Shown: positions 35,849 through 45,905 of the stretch, one piece after another | How positions within the stretch are numbered: the first letter of the stretch is position 1 | Layout of the letters: the number at the start of each line of letters is the position of its first letter | Source: Betaproteobacteria bacterium | GTDB lineage: Bacteria > Pseudomonadota > Gammaproteobacteria > Burkholderiales > Burkholderiaceae_C | Direction: 5' to 3' | DNA: 64,000 nucleotides | NCBI GenBank assembly: GCA_013289985.1 | Contig: JABCYW010000004.1 | Location: 1-64,000, forward strand | Notes under the pieces: generated by a model | The model's database searches: none | Told to the model about the DNA's origin: nothing | The model's input: only the letters and a program-made list of their open reading frames with translations | Made by a program: the position numbers and the translations under genes

Positions 35849-37072
35849 ATGCACATCGGAATCGCCGGCCCCATCGCCACGCGCGACGTGCGTGCGTTGC
35901 TCGACGCGGGCGGTACGCCGCTGCCCGCGGGCTGCGAAGGCGCGCCGCTGCTCGCGACCATCATCCGCGAACTGCTCCGGCGCGGCCACCGCGTCTCCGC
36001 GTTCACGCTGTCGAGCGACCTGCCGCTGAGCGACGACGCGCGCGTCGTCGCGAACGGATCCGCGTTCTCGCTGCACCTCGTGCCCGCGCGGCGTCGCGCC
36101 TGGCCGCCCAACGGGCGGCGTCCGGGGCGCATCATCGACCTGTACGCGTTCGAACGCCGCGGGCTGCAGGCCGCCATCGAATCGGTTCGCCCCGACGTGA
36201 TCCACGCCCACTGGGCCTACGAGTTCGCGTGGGCCGCGCTGCGAACCGGGTTGCCGCATCTGGTGACCTGCCACGACTCCCCGATCGCCGTCGCCCGCTT
36301 CGAGCGCGACTTCCGGCATGGCGCCTACCGCTGGCTGCGCGCGGCGATGGCCTGGCATGTGCTGCGCAACGCCACGCGCGTGACGACCGTCTCGCCGTAC
36401 ATGGTGGAGCAGTTGCGCGCCCTGTGCCGGTCACCGGTGCAGGTGGTCGGCAACCCGATCTCCGACCGTCCGCAAGCCGCAGGGCCCGCGGCCCGTTCGG
36501 CGCGCCTGCGCGTGCTGATGGTCTGCAACGGCTGGGGCACGCGCAAGAACGGCGATGCGGGCCTGCGCGCCTATGCGCTGCTGCGCCAGCGCCTGCCTGG
36601 CGTGGAGTTGCATCTGTACGGACGCGGCACGGAACAGGGCGGCCCCGCGTGGCATTCCTGGCGTGCGCTCGGCATGCCGGGGCGCGCGTGCTTCCACGGC
36701 GCGGTGTCGCATGACGAAGTTCTCGACGCGATGGCGGCGGGCAGCCTGATGCTGCATCCCGCGCTCGAGGAATCCTTCGGCGCCGTGCTGGCCGAGGCGA
36801 TGTCGGCCGGAATGCCGGTGGTGGCCGGTCGCCACAGCGGTGCCGTGCCCTGGGTCGTCGGCGATGGCGGCGAACTGGTGGACGTCACGCGGCCGGAGGC
36901 GATGGCCGATGCGATGCTCGCGCTGCTGCTCGATCCGGCCGGCGCGCGTGCGCGCGCCGGGCGCGGCCGCGACCGCATGCGGGCCTGGTTCAGCCCGAGC
37001 GCCGTGGCGGTGCAGTACGAGCGCGAGTACGAGGCGGTGCTGGCGGCGGCCCGGGCGGGGGTGGCGGCATGA
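35849..37072 (+). CDS. Glycosyltransferase family 4 (GT-B)
   Basis: A 407-residue cytoplasmic or membrane-associated enzyme. The N-terminal domain has [19 protein letters not shown] and [16 protein letters not shown]. The C-terminal GT1 domain has ELHLYGRG and [26 protein letters not shown], which contains the E-x7-E type donor-binding motif. It retains sugar configuration by family rule. The start at 35849 is four bases past the previous stop; upstream in-frame sequence overlaps that gene and is not used. The donor sugar is not predictable. Confidence 0.9.
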   Translation: MHIGIAGPIATRDVRALLDAGGTPLPAGCEGAPLLATIIRELLRRGHRVSAFTLSSDLPLSDDARVVANGSAFSLHLVPARRRAWPPNGRRPGRIIDLYAFERRGLQAAIESVRPDVIHAHWAYEFAWAALRTGLPHLVTCHDSPIAVARFERDFRHGAYRWLRAAMAWHVLRNATRVTTVSPYMVEQLRALCRSPVQVVGNPISDRPQAAGPAARSARLRVLMVCNGWGTRKNGDAGLRAYALLRQRLPGVELHLYGRGTEQGGPAWHSWRALGMPGRACFHGAVSHDEVLDAMAAGSLMLHPALEESFGAVLAEAMSAGMPVVAGRHSGAVPWVVGDGGELVDVTRPEAMADAMLALLLDPAGARARAGRGRDRMRAWFSPSAVAVQYEREYEAVLAAARAGVAA

Positions 37073-37686
37073 ACTGGGGCAGGCTGCCGGCGCGCGCCGA
37101 GGACAAGCTCGCGCAGCTCGTCACGGCGGCGCTGGGCCGATGGCGGCTGCGGCATGCCGGCGTGGAGGTGTCCGCAAGCGCGAAGACGATGGGGTTGCCT
37201 ATCGTGTCCCGCAACGAGGGCTCGCGCATCGTCATCGGCGACGATGTCGTGTTGTGCTCCGCCTCGCGCTGGACGGCGCTCGGCGTCGCCCATCCCGTGG
37301 TGCTGCGCACGCTGCGTGCCGGCGCGGTGCTGGACATCGGGCGCGGAACCGGCATCAGCGGCGGTTCATTCTGCGCGGCGGTCTCCGTGCGCATCGGCGA
37401 GCGCTGCCTGATCGGCGCCGACGTGCTGGTCGCCGACACCGACTTCCACTCGATCGATCCGGGGCAGCGCCAGATGGGCCGGGAGCATGCCGGATGCTCG
37501 CCTGTGCACATCGGCGACGACGTCTTCATCGGCGCCCGGGCCGTGATCCTCAAGGGCGTGCGCATCGGCAACGGGGCGACTGTCGGCGCGGGCGCGGTCG
37601 TCACGCGATCCGTTCCGGCGTTCGCGATCGTCGCGGGAAATCCGGCGACGATCGTGCGGGCGGCCGCCGCGAGGAGGTCGGCATGA
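37069..37686 (+). CDS. Left-handed beta-helix acyltransferase (probably O-acetyltransferase)
   Basis: A 205-residue hexapeptide-repeat protein. Repeats such as [19 protein letters not shown] and [33 protein letters not shown] build the triangular helix; His127 in DTDFHSID is the probable catalytic base. Relatives are maltose/galactoside acetyltransferase-like enzymes acting on EPS or nucleotide sugars with acetyl-CoA. The ATG overlaps the preceding glycosyltransferase stop (ATGA). It likely decorates the EPS; a serine acetyltransferase role is unlikely in this context. Confidence 0.87.
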   Translation: MNWGRLPARAEDKLAQLVTAALGRWRLRHAGVEVSASAKTMGLPIVSRNEGSRIVIGDDVVLCSASRWTALGVAHPVVLRTLRAGAVLDIGRGTGISGGSFCAAVSVRIGERCLIGADVLVADTDFHSIDPGQRQMGREHAGCSPVHIGDDVFIGARAVILKGVRIGNGATVGAGAVVTRSVPAFAIVAGNPATIVRAAAARRSA

Positions 37687-37748
37687 GCTGCATCGTGTCC
37701 CGGGTCCCGGGCCCGCCGGGCGGCTGTTGAAGTGCTGCCGGTCGCGCC

Positions 37749-39134
37749 ATGCAAGCAATCCTCTTCGCCATCCTGAACGTCGCGCCGTTTGCCGTGGCGC
37801 TGGCGCTGGGCCTGCTGCTGCCCGCGTTGGGCGTTCTGTGCTATTCGCGCCTGGGAGCCGGGATGGCGGTGATCGTCGGCATGTACGCCATCGAGGCCTT
37901 GTGGATGCAGGTCGGCGGCCTCGAGCTGGGGATCACGGTCTACTACACCGACCTGGCGCTGCTGTTCATCGGTGCCATCGCGATGCTGAGGCTCCTTACC
38001 GCACGCGACGTGCCGCGCTGGCACTGGGCATGGAGCCTCTACGTGCTGGCCTTCGCCTTCAGCCTGGGCTCGGGCATCGTCAGCTTCGGGTCCGGCGCCG
38101 GCGTGCAGGCGCGCCTGTATTTCTATTCGATCGCGGCCGGCAGCTACGCGATGAGCTTCCCGGTGGATGCCGGGCGCGTCAGGATCCTGCTGAACCTGAT
38201 GGTGTGGCTGGCGCTGCTGTTGCTGGGCATCTGCGTGTACCGCTGGATCGTCTACTACACGCCGATTCCCGACCTGCTGCCGCCGGAGGGCAACTACAAC
38301 GTGGACGGCGCGATCCGGGTGATCCGCTCGTACGAGGCGCTCGCGCTCGGCCAGGTCTTCATCGCCGGATTGCTGTTTGCGTCGTTCGGCCGCGGTGCGT
38401 TGGCGGCGCGCTTCATCGCGCCGCTGACGCTGGCCGGCGTGCTCGCGCTGCAACATCGTTCCGTCTGGCTCGCGGTGCTCGTCGGCGTGATGGCGGGGCT
38501 GTTCGTCGCGCGCTCGCGCAGCGGATCGAAGCTGGGCCAGGTCCTGCTGCTCGCGGGCATCGTGACGGTCACCGCGCTGCCCATGGCCTTCAGCAGCCAG
38601 CTGTCGGGGGTCACCGACCAGGTCGCGAGCTCGGCGGAGCGGGGCGTCGAGGGCGATGGAACGGTGGGCGAGCGGTTCGACAACTGGCAAGGCCTGATCA
38701 AGCTCTGGGCGGCGGGCGGTCCACGCTCGCTCGTGTTCGGGCAGAGCTTCGGCTCGGACGCCACGCGCTACGTCCAGGACAAGATCCACGGCGGCGAGCA
38801 CAAGATCGGCTACTTCGCGCACAACCACTACGTGCAGACGCTGTTCAACCTGGGTCTGGCCGGCCTGTTCGCATTCCTGGCCGTCGTCTGGTACGTCGCG
38901 CGCGGTCTGTATCGGCGCTGCGCCAGCGCGACGGGCGATCCGGTGGCCGAGGTGCTGCTCGCGCTGCTCCTGATGCAGCTCGCGTACTACGTGCCGTACG
39001 GGACCGACTACCTGCAGAGCGTCGTCCTCGGGTTGTGCATCGCCTACGTGGCCGGGCACGAGCGGGTCGAGCGCGCGGCGGCCGCGGCGGCACGCCCGGC
39101 CGTGCGCCAGGGACTGCGCTGGAACTGGTCGTGA
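37749..39134 (+). CDS. O-antigen ligase/Wzy-like polymerase 1
   Basis: A 461-residue inner-membrane protein with about eleven or twelve TM helices and a large periplasmic loop (about 265-360). The loop carries the Wzy_C/WaaL-like region ERFDNWQGLIKLW...GYFAHNHYVQTLFNLG, including the conserved HN-x-x-x-x dyad region before a TM helix. It would polymerise EPS repeat units or ligate them to an acceptor. A second protein of the same type lies at 42038. The gap from the acetyltransferase gene is 62 bases with no obvious terminator. Confidence 0.87.
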   Translation: MQAILFAILNVAPFAVALALGLLLPALGVLCYSRLGAGMAVIVGMYAIEALWMQVGGLELGITVYYTDLALLFIGAIAMLRLLTARDVPRWHWAWSLYVLAFAFSLGSGIVSFGSGAGVQARLYFYSIAAGSYAMSFPVDAGRVRILLNLMVWLALLLLGICVYRWIVYYTPIPDLLPPEGNYNVDGAIRVIRSYEALALGQVFIAGLLFASFGRGALAARFIAPLTLAGVLALQHRSVWLAVLVGVMAGLFVARSRSGSKLGQVLLLAGIVTVTALPMAFSSQLSGVTDQVASSAERGVEGDGTVGERFDNWQGLIKLWAAGGPRSLVFGQSFGSDATRYVQDKIHGGEHKIGYFAHNHYVQTLFNLGLAGLFAFLAVVWYVARGLYRRCASATGDPVAEVLLALLLMQLAYYVPYGTDYLQSVVLGLCIAYVAGHERVERAAAAAARPAVRQGLRWNWS

Positions 39135-39155
39135 GCGCATCGGAGTGACAACAGC

Positions 39156-40085
39156 ATGACTCTCCCCCCCGCCGATCCGCCGTCCGTTCCCGCGCCGCGT
39201 CGCCTGTGCGCGCTGCTGGCCTGCTTCAACCGGCGCGACAAGACGCTCATGTGCCTGCACGCGCTCGCGGCGAGCACCGGCCTCGGGGACGTTCGGCTGT
39301 CCGCGGTGCTGGTCGACGACGGCAGTTCCGACGGCACGGCCGAGGCGGTGCGCGGCCTGTTCCCGTGGGCGACGGTGATCCGGCCGGATCCCGCCGAGGG
39401 CGCGCTGTTCTGGTGTCGCGGCATGCACCGCGCCTTCGAGACCGCGCTGCGCACCGGCTTCGACGACTACCTCTGGCTCAACGACGACACCATGCTGCAG
39501 CCCGACGCGCTGGCGCGCCTGCTGGCGAGCCGCGACCGGCTGCGCGCGGCAGCGTCCGGGCCGGTGTTGCTGGTGGGCAGCACGGTCGACGCGGCCACGG
39601 GCCAGGTCACCTACGGCGGCGAGCGCATGGCATCGAGGTGGCGGCCGATGCGCGTCGAGCGTGTGCAGCCGGCGCCGGCGCCGCAGCGCTGCGACTCGAT
39701 GACGGGCAACATCGTCCTGGTCAGCGACGAGGCCGCGCGGCGCGTCGGCAACATCGACCCGGTCTTCGAGCATTCGATGGGCGACACCGACTACGCCCTG
39801 CGCGCCCGCGCGCAGGGCGTCGCGGTGTGGGTCGACGCCGGCGTGCACGGCACGTGCAGCGACAACCCGGCGCGGGGAACCTGGGTCGACGCCACGCAGG
39901 CGCTCGCGCACCGCTGGCGCGACATGATGACCCGCAAGGGCCTGCCCTGGCGCTCCTGGCTGGTGCTGACGCGCCGCCACGCCGGGCCGTTGTGGCCGAT
40001 CCATTTCGCGCTGCCGTATGCCAAGGTCGTCGCGCAAGGCCTCTTCAGGAAGCCCTTTCACTTTCGCAGGGAGACCCGCTCATGA
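39156..40085 (+). CDS. Glycosyltransferase family 2 (GT-A)
   Basis: A 309-residue enzyme with the GT2 nucleotide-binding fold. The N-terminal LLACFNRRDKTLMCLHAL leads to LVDDGSSDGTAEAV. The metal-binding DxD-type motif is WLNDDTMLQPDAL, and HSMGDTDYALRARAQG is the ED/acceptor region. It resembles rhamnosyl- or GlcNAc-type transferases of EPS loci. The C-terminal RHAGPLWPIHFALPYAKVV may contact the membrane. It begins 21 bases after the polymerase gene. Confidence 0.92.
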   Translation: MTLPPADPPSVPAPRRLCALLACFNRRDKTLMCLHALAASTGLGDVRLSAVLVDDGSSDGTAEAVRGLFPWATVIRPDPAEGALFWCRGMHRAFETALRTGFDDYLWLNDDTMLQPDALARLLASRDRLRAAASGPVLLVGSTVDAATGQVTYGGERMASRWRPMRVERVQPAPAPQRCDSMTGNIVLVSDEAARRVGNIDPVFEHSMGDTDYALRARAQGVAVWVDAGVHGTCSDNPARGTWVDATQALAHRWRDMMTRKGLPWRSWLVLTRRHAGPLWPIHFALPYAKVVAQGLFRKPFHFRRETRS

Positions 40086-40819
40086 ACACGTCCGTCGACC
40101 AGGCCGAGCTGCAGCGCGACTATTACGCGGCCACTGCCGACCGCTACGAAGCGCTGCACGTCAGCGAGCACGACGAGCACGGCCTCGCGCTGGCCTGGCT
40201 GTCCGGATTGGCCGCGCACCATGGTGCGCGGTCGGTGCTGGACATCGGCAGCGGCACCGGGCGCGCGCCGCTCTACCTGCGCAGCCGGCAGCCCGGGCTG
40301 GCGGTCGTCGGCGTCGAGCCGTCCGCCGAGCTGCGCGCCATCGGCTACGCCGCCGGCATCGCCGCCGACGCGCTGGTCGACGGCGACGCGACGCGCCTGG
40401 CCTATGCGGACGCAAGCTTCGACATCGTCTGCGAATTCGGCGTGCTGCACCACGTCGAGGATCCGCGCCGCGTGGTGTCGGAGATGCTGCGCGTCGCGCG
40501 CATCGGCATCTTCATCTCGGACGACAACCACTTCGCGGCGGGTTCGCCGCTCAACCGATTCGCCAAGCGCGCGCTCGACTCGCTCGGGCTGTGGAAGACC
40601 GCGTACCGCGTGCGCAGCGGCGGCAAGGGCTACCGCATCAGCGCCGGCGACGGCCTGTCCTATCCGTATTCGGTCTTCGACGACCTGGCGTTCGTGCGGT
40701 CCCGGTGCGACCTCGTGCAGACGGCCAACATGGACGGCTGCGGGCCCGACCTCTACGCCGATGCGGCGCACGTCGCGCTGTTTGGGCGCAAGCGCGGCGG
40801 CCCGTGGACGCAGCGGTGA
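40082..40819 (+). CDS. Class I SAM-dependent methyltransferase
   Basis: A 245-residue cytoplasmic enzyme. SAM-binding motif I is VLDIGSGTGRAPLYL, followed by VVGVEPSAELR, DGDATRLAYADASFD and VLHHVEDPRRVVSEMLRVAR, the standard methyltransferase-11 pattern. In this operon it may methylate a sugar of the repeat unit or cap the chain end, which would influence length; both are inference. The ATG overlaps the GT2 stop (ATGA). Confidence 0.9.
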   Translation: MNTSVDQAELQRDYYAATADRYEALHVSEHDEHGLALAWLSGLAAHHGARSVLDIGSGTGRAPLYLRSRQPGLAVVGVEPSAELRAIGYAAGIAADALVDGDATRLAYADASFDIVCEFGVLHHVEDPRRVVSEMLRVARIGIFISDDNHFAAGSPLNRFAKRALDSLGLWKTAYRVRSGGKGYRISAGDGLSYPYSVFDDLAFVRSRCDLVQTANMDGCGPDLYADAAHVALFGRKRGGPWTQR

Positions 40820-42027
40820 GCCCGGCTGGCGTCGCGCGACGTGCGCGCATCGCCGTCGTCGACATGGCCGTGGCGCCCGATAGCCCGGCAGGCAGCTGCG
40901 TGCTCGCCGAGGTCGAGGGCCTGGTCGGCCGCTTCGACGTCACCGTCTTCGGCGAGCGCTTCGATTCGCGCGGCCTGCCGCAGGTGGAATTCGTCCGTGT
41001 GCGCGCGCCCGCCCGGCCCGTGCTGCTGCGCTACCTCGTCTTCCACCTGAGCTTGCCGCTGCACTACCTCGCGTGGCGGCTGGGGGGCGGCCGGCCCGAC
41101 TGCGTCCAGGCGACTCAGGGCCAGCTGCCCGGCGCGGCGATCTGCTACGCCCATTTCTGCCATCGCAGTTACCTGAAGCACCAGTGGCGCCACGTGTCGG
41201 GTACGGGACCGCGCCGGTTGTCGCGCTGGGCCGTGCATCGCTTCAACGCGACCTGCGAGGCGCTGGCGATGCGCCGGGCGCGTTGGATCGTCGTTCCCTC
41301 GCGCGGGCTGGCGCGCGAGATCGCGGCGGACCATCCCGCCACCGCCGCGAAGCTGCGCGTCATCGCGAACCCGGTCGCGATCGAGCATTTCTCGCGTCCC
41401 GTGGCTTTCGATCGCGCGGCGCGGCGCGCCGCCCTCGGCTTCGACGGCGACCACCTCGTCCTCGGCTTCATGGCGCTGGGCGACTTCGCGCGCAAGGGGC
41501 TGGGGCTGCTCATTGCCGCGCTGGCTGCGCTGCCCGAGCCGCAGCGGGCCGCCGTGCGGATCCTCGTGATCGGCGGCCAGCCGGGCGAGATCGCCGAGTT
41601 CGCGGCGCGGGCGGTCCGCCTGCACGTCGCCGACGGCTTGCGCTTCGCGGGGCTGCAAGGCGACGTGCGGCCGTTCCTGTGGGCCTGCGACGCCTTCGCG
41701 TTCCCGTCGATCTACGAGACCTTCGGCCTGGCCGTCGCGCAGGCCGCGGCCGCCGGGTTGCCGGTGATGGTGTGCGACGGCGTGCACGGCCTCGAGGAGT
41801 TCGTCGTCGACGGGTTCAACGGGTGGGTACTCGCGCGCCGCCACGAGGCGATCGTGGCGTGGCTGGCGCGCGTGCTGGCCGACCGGGCGGCCCTGCCCGC
41901 GATGGGGCACGCCGCGGCGGAGTCGATGCGTCCCTACGCGCGCGACCTGTTCCAGTCGCGCTGGGCGGCGTTGTTCGACGCGGTGCTGCGCGGCGACGAC
42001 CCGCGGGCCGTGCCCGAAGCGGCCTGA
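40816..42027 (+). CDS. Glycosyltransferase family 4 (GT-B)
   Basis: A 403-residue enzyme. The N-terminal domain has ARIAVVDMAVAPDSPAGSCV and AICYAHFCHRSYLKHQWRH. The GT1 domain has HLVLGFMALGDFARKGLGLLI, RFAGLQGDVRPFLWACDAF and PSIYETFGLAVAQAAAAGLPVMV. The start is taken as GTG at 40816, which overlaps the methyltransferase stop as GTGA, the same pattern as other junctions in this operon. GTG at 40804 is an alternative. The frame extends upstream only as shadow sequence. The donor is unknown. Confidence 0.88.
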   Translation: MSPAGVARRARIAVVDMAVAPDSPAGSCVLAEVEGLVGRFDVTVFGERFDSRGLPQVEFVRVRAPARPVLLRYLVFHLSLPLHYLAWRLGGGRPDCVQATQGQLPGAAICYAHFCHRSYLKHQWRHVSGTGPRRLSRWAVHRFNATCEALAMRRARWIVVPSRGLAREIAADHPATAAKLRVIANPVAIEHFSRPVAFDRAARRAALGFDGDHLVLGFMALGDFARKGLGLLIAALAALPEPQRAAVRILVIGGQPGEIAEFAARAVRLHVADGLRFAGLQGDVRPFLWACDAFAFPSIYETFGLAVAQAAAAGLPVMVCDGVHGLEEFVVDGFNGWVLARRHEAIVAWLARVLADRAALPAMGHAAAESMRPYARDLFQSRWAALFDAVLRGDDPRAVPEAA

Positions 42028-42037
42028 AGGACGGGCG

Positions 42038-43546
42038 ATGGGCTCCCTTCTGGCTTACGCGATCCCCGCGTTCATCATCGTCGCCTTCGCGCTCGGGCTG
42101 GCGTTCGCCTGCTTCGTGCAATATCGCCTGACGTCGGCCGCCAGCCCCGAACTGCGCCTGGTCGTGCTGATGCTGGTCGTGGGGATCGGTGCGCTGCTGT
42201 CGGTGGCGTTGATGTCGCGCGAACTCGACGATTCGAAGGTCACCGGTGCACCGACCTACGCCGACGTCGTCGACGGCTTCGCGGCGTCGCGCTGGATCAG
42301 CCTGTTCCTGATCGTCGCCTCGTTCATCGAGATCGCGCGCGGCTGGATCGAGGAGCGGCGCCGCGCGCTGCCCGATCCGGCGCAGCCCCTGCTGTTCACG
42401 ATGCTGGCTTACTACGTCGGCACCGTGCTGATCCAGGCGGTGGCCTCCGACGTGCCCGACTTCTCGGCGCGCAGCCTCTACGTGCCGGTGGTGCTGGCGG
42501 CGATCTACTACCAGCGGCCCGTGAGCATCGATCCGATCATCGGCGCGGCGCGGCTGGTGATCCTGACGCTGATGCTGGGCAGCCTGGCCTGCATCTGGCT
42601 GCGGCCCGACTTCGTGATCCACCGCCCCGAACCCGGCATCATCCCGGGTATCGACTGGCGCCTGTTCGGCCTCACGCCGCATGCCAACGCGCTCGGGCCG
42701 ATCGCGCTGCTGGCCATCCTGATCGAGCTGCATTCGCCGGCACGCTGGAAGACGCTGCGCTGGCTGGCGCTGCTGAGCGCCATGGCCGTGCTCGTGCTCG
42801 CGCAGTCGAAGACGACATGGGTCACGATGCCCTTGATGCTGCTGTTCGTCTGGCTGCCGCTGCGCCTCGCGCGCGAGCCGGCGGACGCCGACGCGGCAGG
42901 CCACTTCCGCCGAACGGTGCTGACGCTCATCGGCCTGATCGTCGTGCTGGTGCTGACGGCCGCGGCCGCGGCGGCCTTCGACGTCGCCGGCTACCTCGAG
43001 CACCGTGTCGACCTGGTGACGCTGACGGGACGCACGCAGATCTGGGACATCACGCTGCGTGCCTGGCGCGAGAACGTGCTTTTCGGCTATGGCGCGGGCA
43101 TCTGGGGCCCGGAGCGGCAGATGGAGTTCCAGATGTTTTACGTCGGCCAGGCGCACAACCAGGTCGTGCAGACGCTCGGCGAAGCGGGGCTGGTGGGCCT
43201 GGCGCTGCTGCTGGTCTATCTGTTCGCGCTGCTGCTGGCAGCACTGCGCAACTTCGCGGCCTCGCGCGGCTTCGTGCTGATGCTGCTGATGCTGATGCTG
43301 GTGCGCTGCGTCACCGAGGCGCCGATGCGCTCCGAGGGCATCCTGTCGTGGAGCACTTTCCTGCACGCGCTGCTGCTGGTGATGGCGTGCCACTATGCCC
43401 GCGAACCGCGCCGCAGTCCCGTGGCCGACCGCGTCGCGGCCGTGCATGCCGCTCGCGCGGGCGCAAGGCAGCGACCCGATCGCCGTTTGGACGAGTGTCG
43501 AGGCGGGTGCGCGTCACACGCGTGTTATCACGTCCCGCTAAGGTGA
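42038..43546 (+). CDS. O-antigen ligase/Wzy-like polymerase 2
   Basis: A 502-residue inner-membrane protein with about eleven TM helices. The Wzy_C-type loop near 335-395 has VTLTGRTQIWDITLRAWRENVLFGYGAGIWG and, before the next helix, GQAHNQVVQTLGEAGLVG. The H-N dyad is conserved with the first polymerase-like gene. One of the two may polymerise the repeat and the other attach it to a protein or lipid. The last ~40 residues (HAARAGARQRPDRRLDEC...) look like a poorly conserved tail; the frame simply runs to the next stop. Confidence 0.87.
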   Translation: MGSLLAYAIPAFIIVAFALGLAFACFVQYRLTSAASPELRLVVLMLVVGIGALLSVALMSRELDDSKVTGAPTYADVVDGFAASRWISLFLIVASFIEIARGWIEERRRALPDPAQPLLFTMLAYYVGTVLIQAVASDVPDFSARSLYVPVVLAAIYYQRPVSIDPIIGAARLVILTLMLGSLACIWLRPDFVIHRPEPGIIPGIDWRLFGLTPHANALGPIALLAILIELHSPARWKTLRWLALLSAMAVLVLAQSKTTWVTMPLMLLFVWLPLRLAREPADADAAGHFRRTVLTLIGLIVVLVLTAAAAAAFDVAGYLEHRVDLVTLTGRTQIWDITLRAWRENVLFGYGAGIWGPERQMEFQMFYVGQAHNQVVQTLGEAGLVGLALLLVYLFALLLAALRNFAASRGFVLMLLMLMLVRCVTEAPMRSEGILSWSTFLHALLLVMACHYAREPRRSPVADRVAAVHAARAGARQRPDRRLDECRGGCASHACYHVPLR

Positions 43547-43554
43547 GGCGCTCC

Positions 43555-44724
43555 ATGAACGTAGCGATCGATCCCGGAACGCCGGCAGCGCGGGGCAAGG
43601 AGGCGGCCGGAGGGCGCGGCGCCGTGCGGGTCGCCATGGTGACCAACATTCCGGCACCGTACCGCCTGCCGATGTACGAGCTGCTGGCGGCCGCGCCCGG
43701 CATCGAGCTGAAGGTGTTCTTCTGCAGCGGCCGCGAGCCCGATCGGCAATGGGACCTGCAGCGGCTGCGCGTACCGCATGTGTTCCTGCGCGAACGCGTG
43801 CTCACCTGGCGCGGCCGCTACATCCACGCCAACCCCGACGTGTGGCCGCACCTGCGCGCGTTCGCACCGGAAGTCGTCGTCACCACCGGCTTCAATCCGA
43901 CGCACCTCATCGCGTTCCTGTTCGCGCGCCTGGTCGGCCTGCGCCATGTCGCGATGACGGACGGAACCGCCGATTCGGAATCGCGCCTGAGCCCGCTGCA
44001 CCGCTGGCTGCGGCGACGCGTGTATCGGCGCTCGCAGGCCTTCATCGGCGCCAGCGAGGGCTCGTTCGCGCTGTACCGCCAGTACGGCCTGGGTGAACCG
44101 GCGCTGTACAAGTCGCAGCTGTGCGCCGACAACCGGGCGTTCGAGACAGCCGCGGGTGCGCGACGCGACGTCGATCTGATCTTCTGCGGGCGTTTCGTCG
44201 CAGGCAAGCTGCCGCTGTTCGCCATCGAGACGGCGCGCGAGGTGGCGGTGCGCCTCCGACGCCGCGTCGTTCTGTTGCTGGTGGGATCCGGCGAACTGGA
44301 GCCGGCCATGCGCGAGGCGGCCGCGAGCGCCGCCGTGTGGGTCGACGCGTGCTTCGCGGGCTTTGCGCGCCAGGCCGAGCTGCCTGCGCACTACGCGCGC
44401 AGCAGGCTGTTGCTGTTTCCGACGGTCGGCGACACCTGGGGTGTCGTCGCCAACGAGGCGTGCGCGGCCGGCGTGCCGGTGATCGCCTCGCCGCAGGCAG
44501 GCGTCGCCGGCGACCTGGTGCGAGATGGCGAGAACGGCCGCGTGCTGCCGCTGGACGTCGCGCGGTGGGCGGACGCCGCCGCCGCGTTGCTGCAGGACGA
44601 TGCGACGTGGCAGCGCATGTCGCGTCGCTGCCTCGAGCTCGTTCGGCCCTACACCTATGCGAGCGCGGCCGAGGGCGTGGCCGCCGCGGTGGCGCATGCG
44701 GTCGGGGCGAGGGCAGCCTCATGA
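43555..44724 (+). CDS. Glycosyltransferase family 4 (GT-B)
   Basis: A 389-residue enzyme. An ~25-residue polar N-terminal extension precedes VRVAMVTNIPAPYRLPMYELL, a start typical of GT4 enzymes acting on polymer repeat units. Downstream are VVVTTGFNPTHLIAFLFARL, LIFCGRFVAGKLPLFAIETA, LLVGSGELEPAM and LFPTVGDTWGVVANEACAAGVPVIASPQAG, the donor-binding E-x7-E region. Translation from 43555 is chosen because sequence before it overlaps the polymerase gene. The donor sugar is unknown. Confidence 0.88.
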   Translation: MNVAIDPGTPAARGKEAAGGRGAVRVAMVTNIPAPYRLPMYELLAAAPGIELKVFFCSGREPDRQWDLQRLRVPHVFLRERVLTWRGRYIHANPDVWPHLRAFAPEVVVTTGFNPTHLIAFLFARLVGLRHVAMTDGTADSESRLSPLHRWLRRRVYRRSQAFIGASEGSFALYRQYGLGEPALYKSQLCADNRAFETAAGARRDVDLIFCGRFVAGKLPLFAIETAREVAVRLRRRVVLLLVGSGELEPAMREAAASAAVWVDACFAGFARQAELPAHYARSRLLLFPTVGDTWGVVANEACAAGVPVIASPQAGVAGDLVRDGENGRVLPLDVARWADAAAALLQDDATWQRMSRRCLELVRPYTYASAAEGVAAAVAHAVGARAAS

Positions 44725-45905
44725 GCCCGCATCGCATCCTGATCGTGCACAACGCCTACCAGCAGTCCGGCGGCGAGGACCGCGTCGTGGCCGACGAGGC
44801 GGCGCTGCTCGCGCGCAGGGGCCACGAGGTGCTCGAGATGCGGCGCGACAACCACGAGGTCGCGCTCACGGGCCGCCTGCGGCTGGCCGCGGAGACGCTG
44901 TGGTCGCGTCGCACCAGCCGCGAGGCGCGCGAGCTGCTGCGCCGTTTCCGGCCCGATGTCGTGCATGTCCACAACACGCTGCCCCTGGTGTCGCCCTCGC
45001 TGTACTGGGCCTGCGCCGAGGCTGGCGTGCCCGTGGTGCAGACGCTGCACAACTTCCGGCTGGCCTGTCCGCAGGCGATGTTCCTGCGCGATGGCGCCGT
45101 CTGCGAGCGCTGCGTCGGGCGCCTGCCGTGGCCGGCGGTGCGCCACGGCTGCTATCGCGACTCGCACGCGCAGACGGCCGTCGTCGCCGGCATGCTGGCG
45201 TTGCATCGCGGGCTCGGGACCTACCGCGAGAAGGTCGCCCGCTACATCGCGCTCAACGAGTTCTGCCGCGCGAAGTTCATCGAGGCGGGCCTGCCGGCGG
45301 ACCGCATCATGGTCAAGCCGAACTTCGCCGAGATCGCGCCCGCCGGGCAGCAGGACGGCGCGCGGCACGGCTTCCTGTTCGTCGGACGGCTGTCGCCCGA
45401 GAAGGGCATCGCGGCGCTGGCCCAGGCCTGGGACGGCCGCACGGGCGCGTCGCTGCGCGTGGCCGGCACGGGCCCCGCCGGGGGCGAGATCGCATCGCGC
45501 CCCGGCGTCGCGATGCTGGGGGCGCTCTCCCAGGACTCTGTGCAGCGCGAGATGCGCGCCGCGCTGGCGCTGGTGATGCCCAGCATCTGGTACGAGAACT
45601 TCCCGCGCACGCTGGTGGAGGCCTTCGGCGTCGGCCTGCCGGTGATCGCGAGCCGGCTGGGCGCGCTGGCCGAACTCGTCGAGGACGGCGTCACCGGCCT
45701 GCTGTTCGCGCCGGGCGACCCGGACGCGCTGGCGGAGCGCCTGCGCTGGGCCGCGGACAACCCGCAGCGCATGGCCTGGATGGGCGCCAACGCACGCGGC
45801 CGGTTCGAGGCGCTGTACACGCCCGAGACCAACTATGCCCGCCTGATCGAGATCTACGAGGCGGCGATGGCCGACCGCGAGGCCACGGAGGAAACCCATG
45901 CCTGA
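44721..45905 (+). CDS. Glycosyltransferase family 4 (GT-B)
   Basis: A 394-residue enzyme. It starts ILIVHNAYQQSGGEDRVVADEAALL, a motif common in EPS GT4 enzymes. A Cys-containing loop follows (CPQAMFLRDGAVCERCVG) that in relatives may bind metal. The GT1 domain has FLFVGRLSPEKGIAALAQAW, LRVAGTGPAGGEIA, MPSIWYENFPRTLVEAFGVGLPVIASRLGA and LFAPGDPDALAERL. The ATG overlaps the previous stop by 4 bases. It transfers an unidentified sugar onto the growing lipid-linked repeat. Confidence 0.92.
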   Translation: MSPHRILIVHNAYQQSGGEDRVVADEAALLARRGHEVLEMRRDNHEVALTGRLRLAAETLWSRRTSREARELLRRFRPDVVHVHNTLPLVSPSLYWACAEAGVPVVQTLHNFRLACPQAMFLRDGAVCERCVGRLPWPAVRHGCYRDSHAQTAVVAGMLALHRGLGTYREKVARYIALNEFCRAKFIEAGLPADRIMVKPNFAEIAPAGQQDGARHGFLFVGRLSPEKGIAALAQAWDGRTGASLRVAGTGPAGGEIASRPGVAMLGALSQDSVQREMRAALALVMPSIWYENFPRTLVEAFGVGLPVIASRLGALAELVEDGVTGLLFAPGDPDALAERLRWAADNPQRMAWMGANARGRFEALYTPETNYARLIEIYEAAMADREATEETHA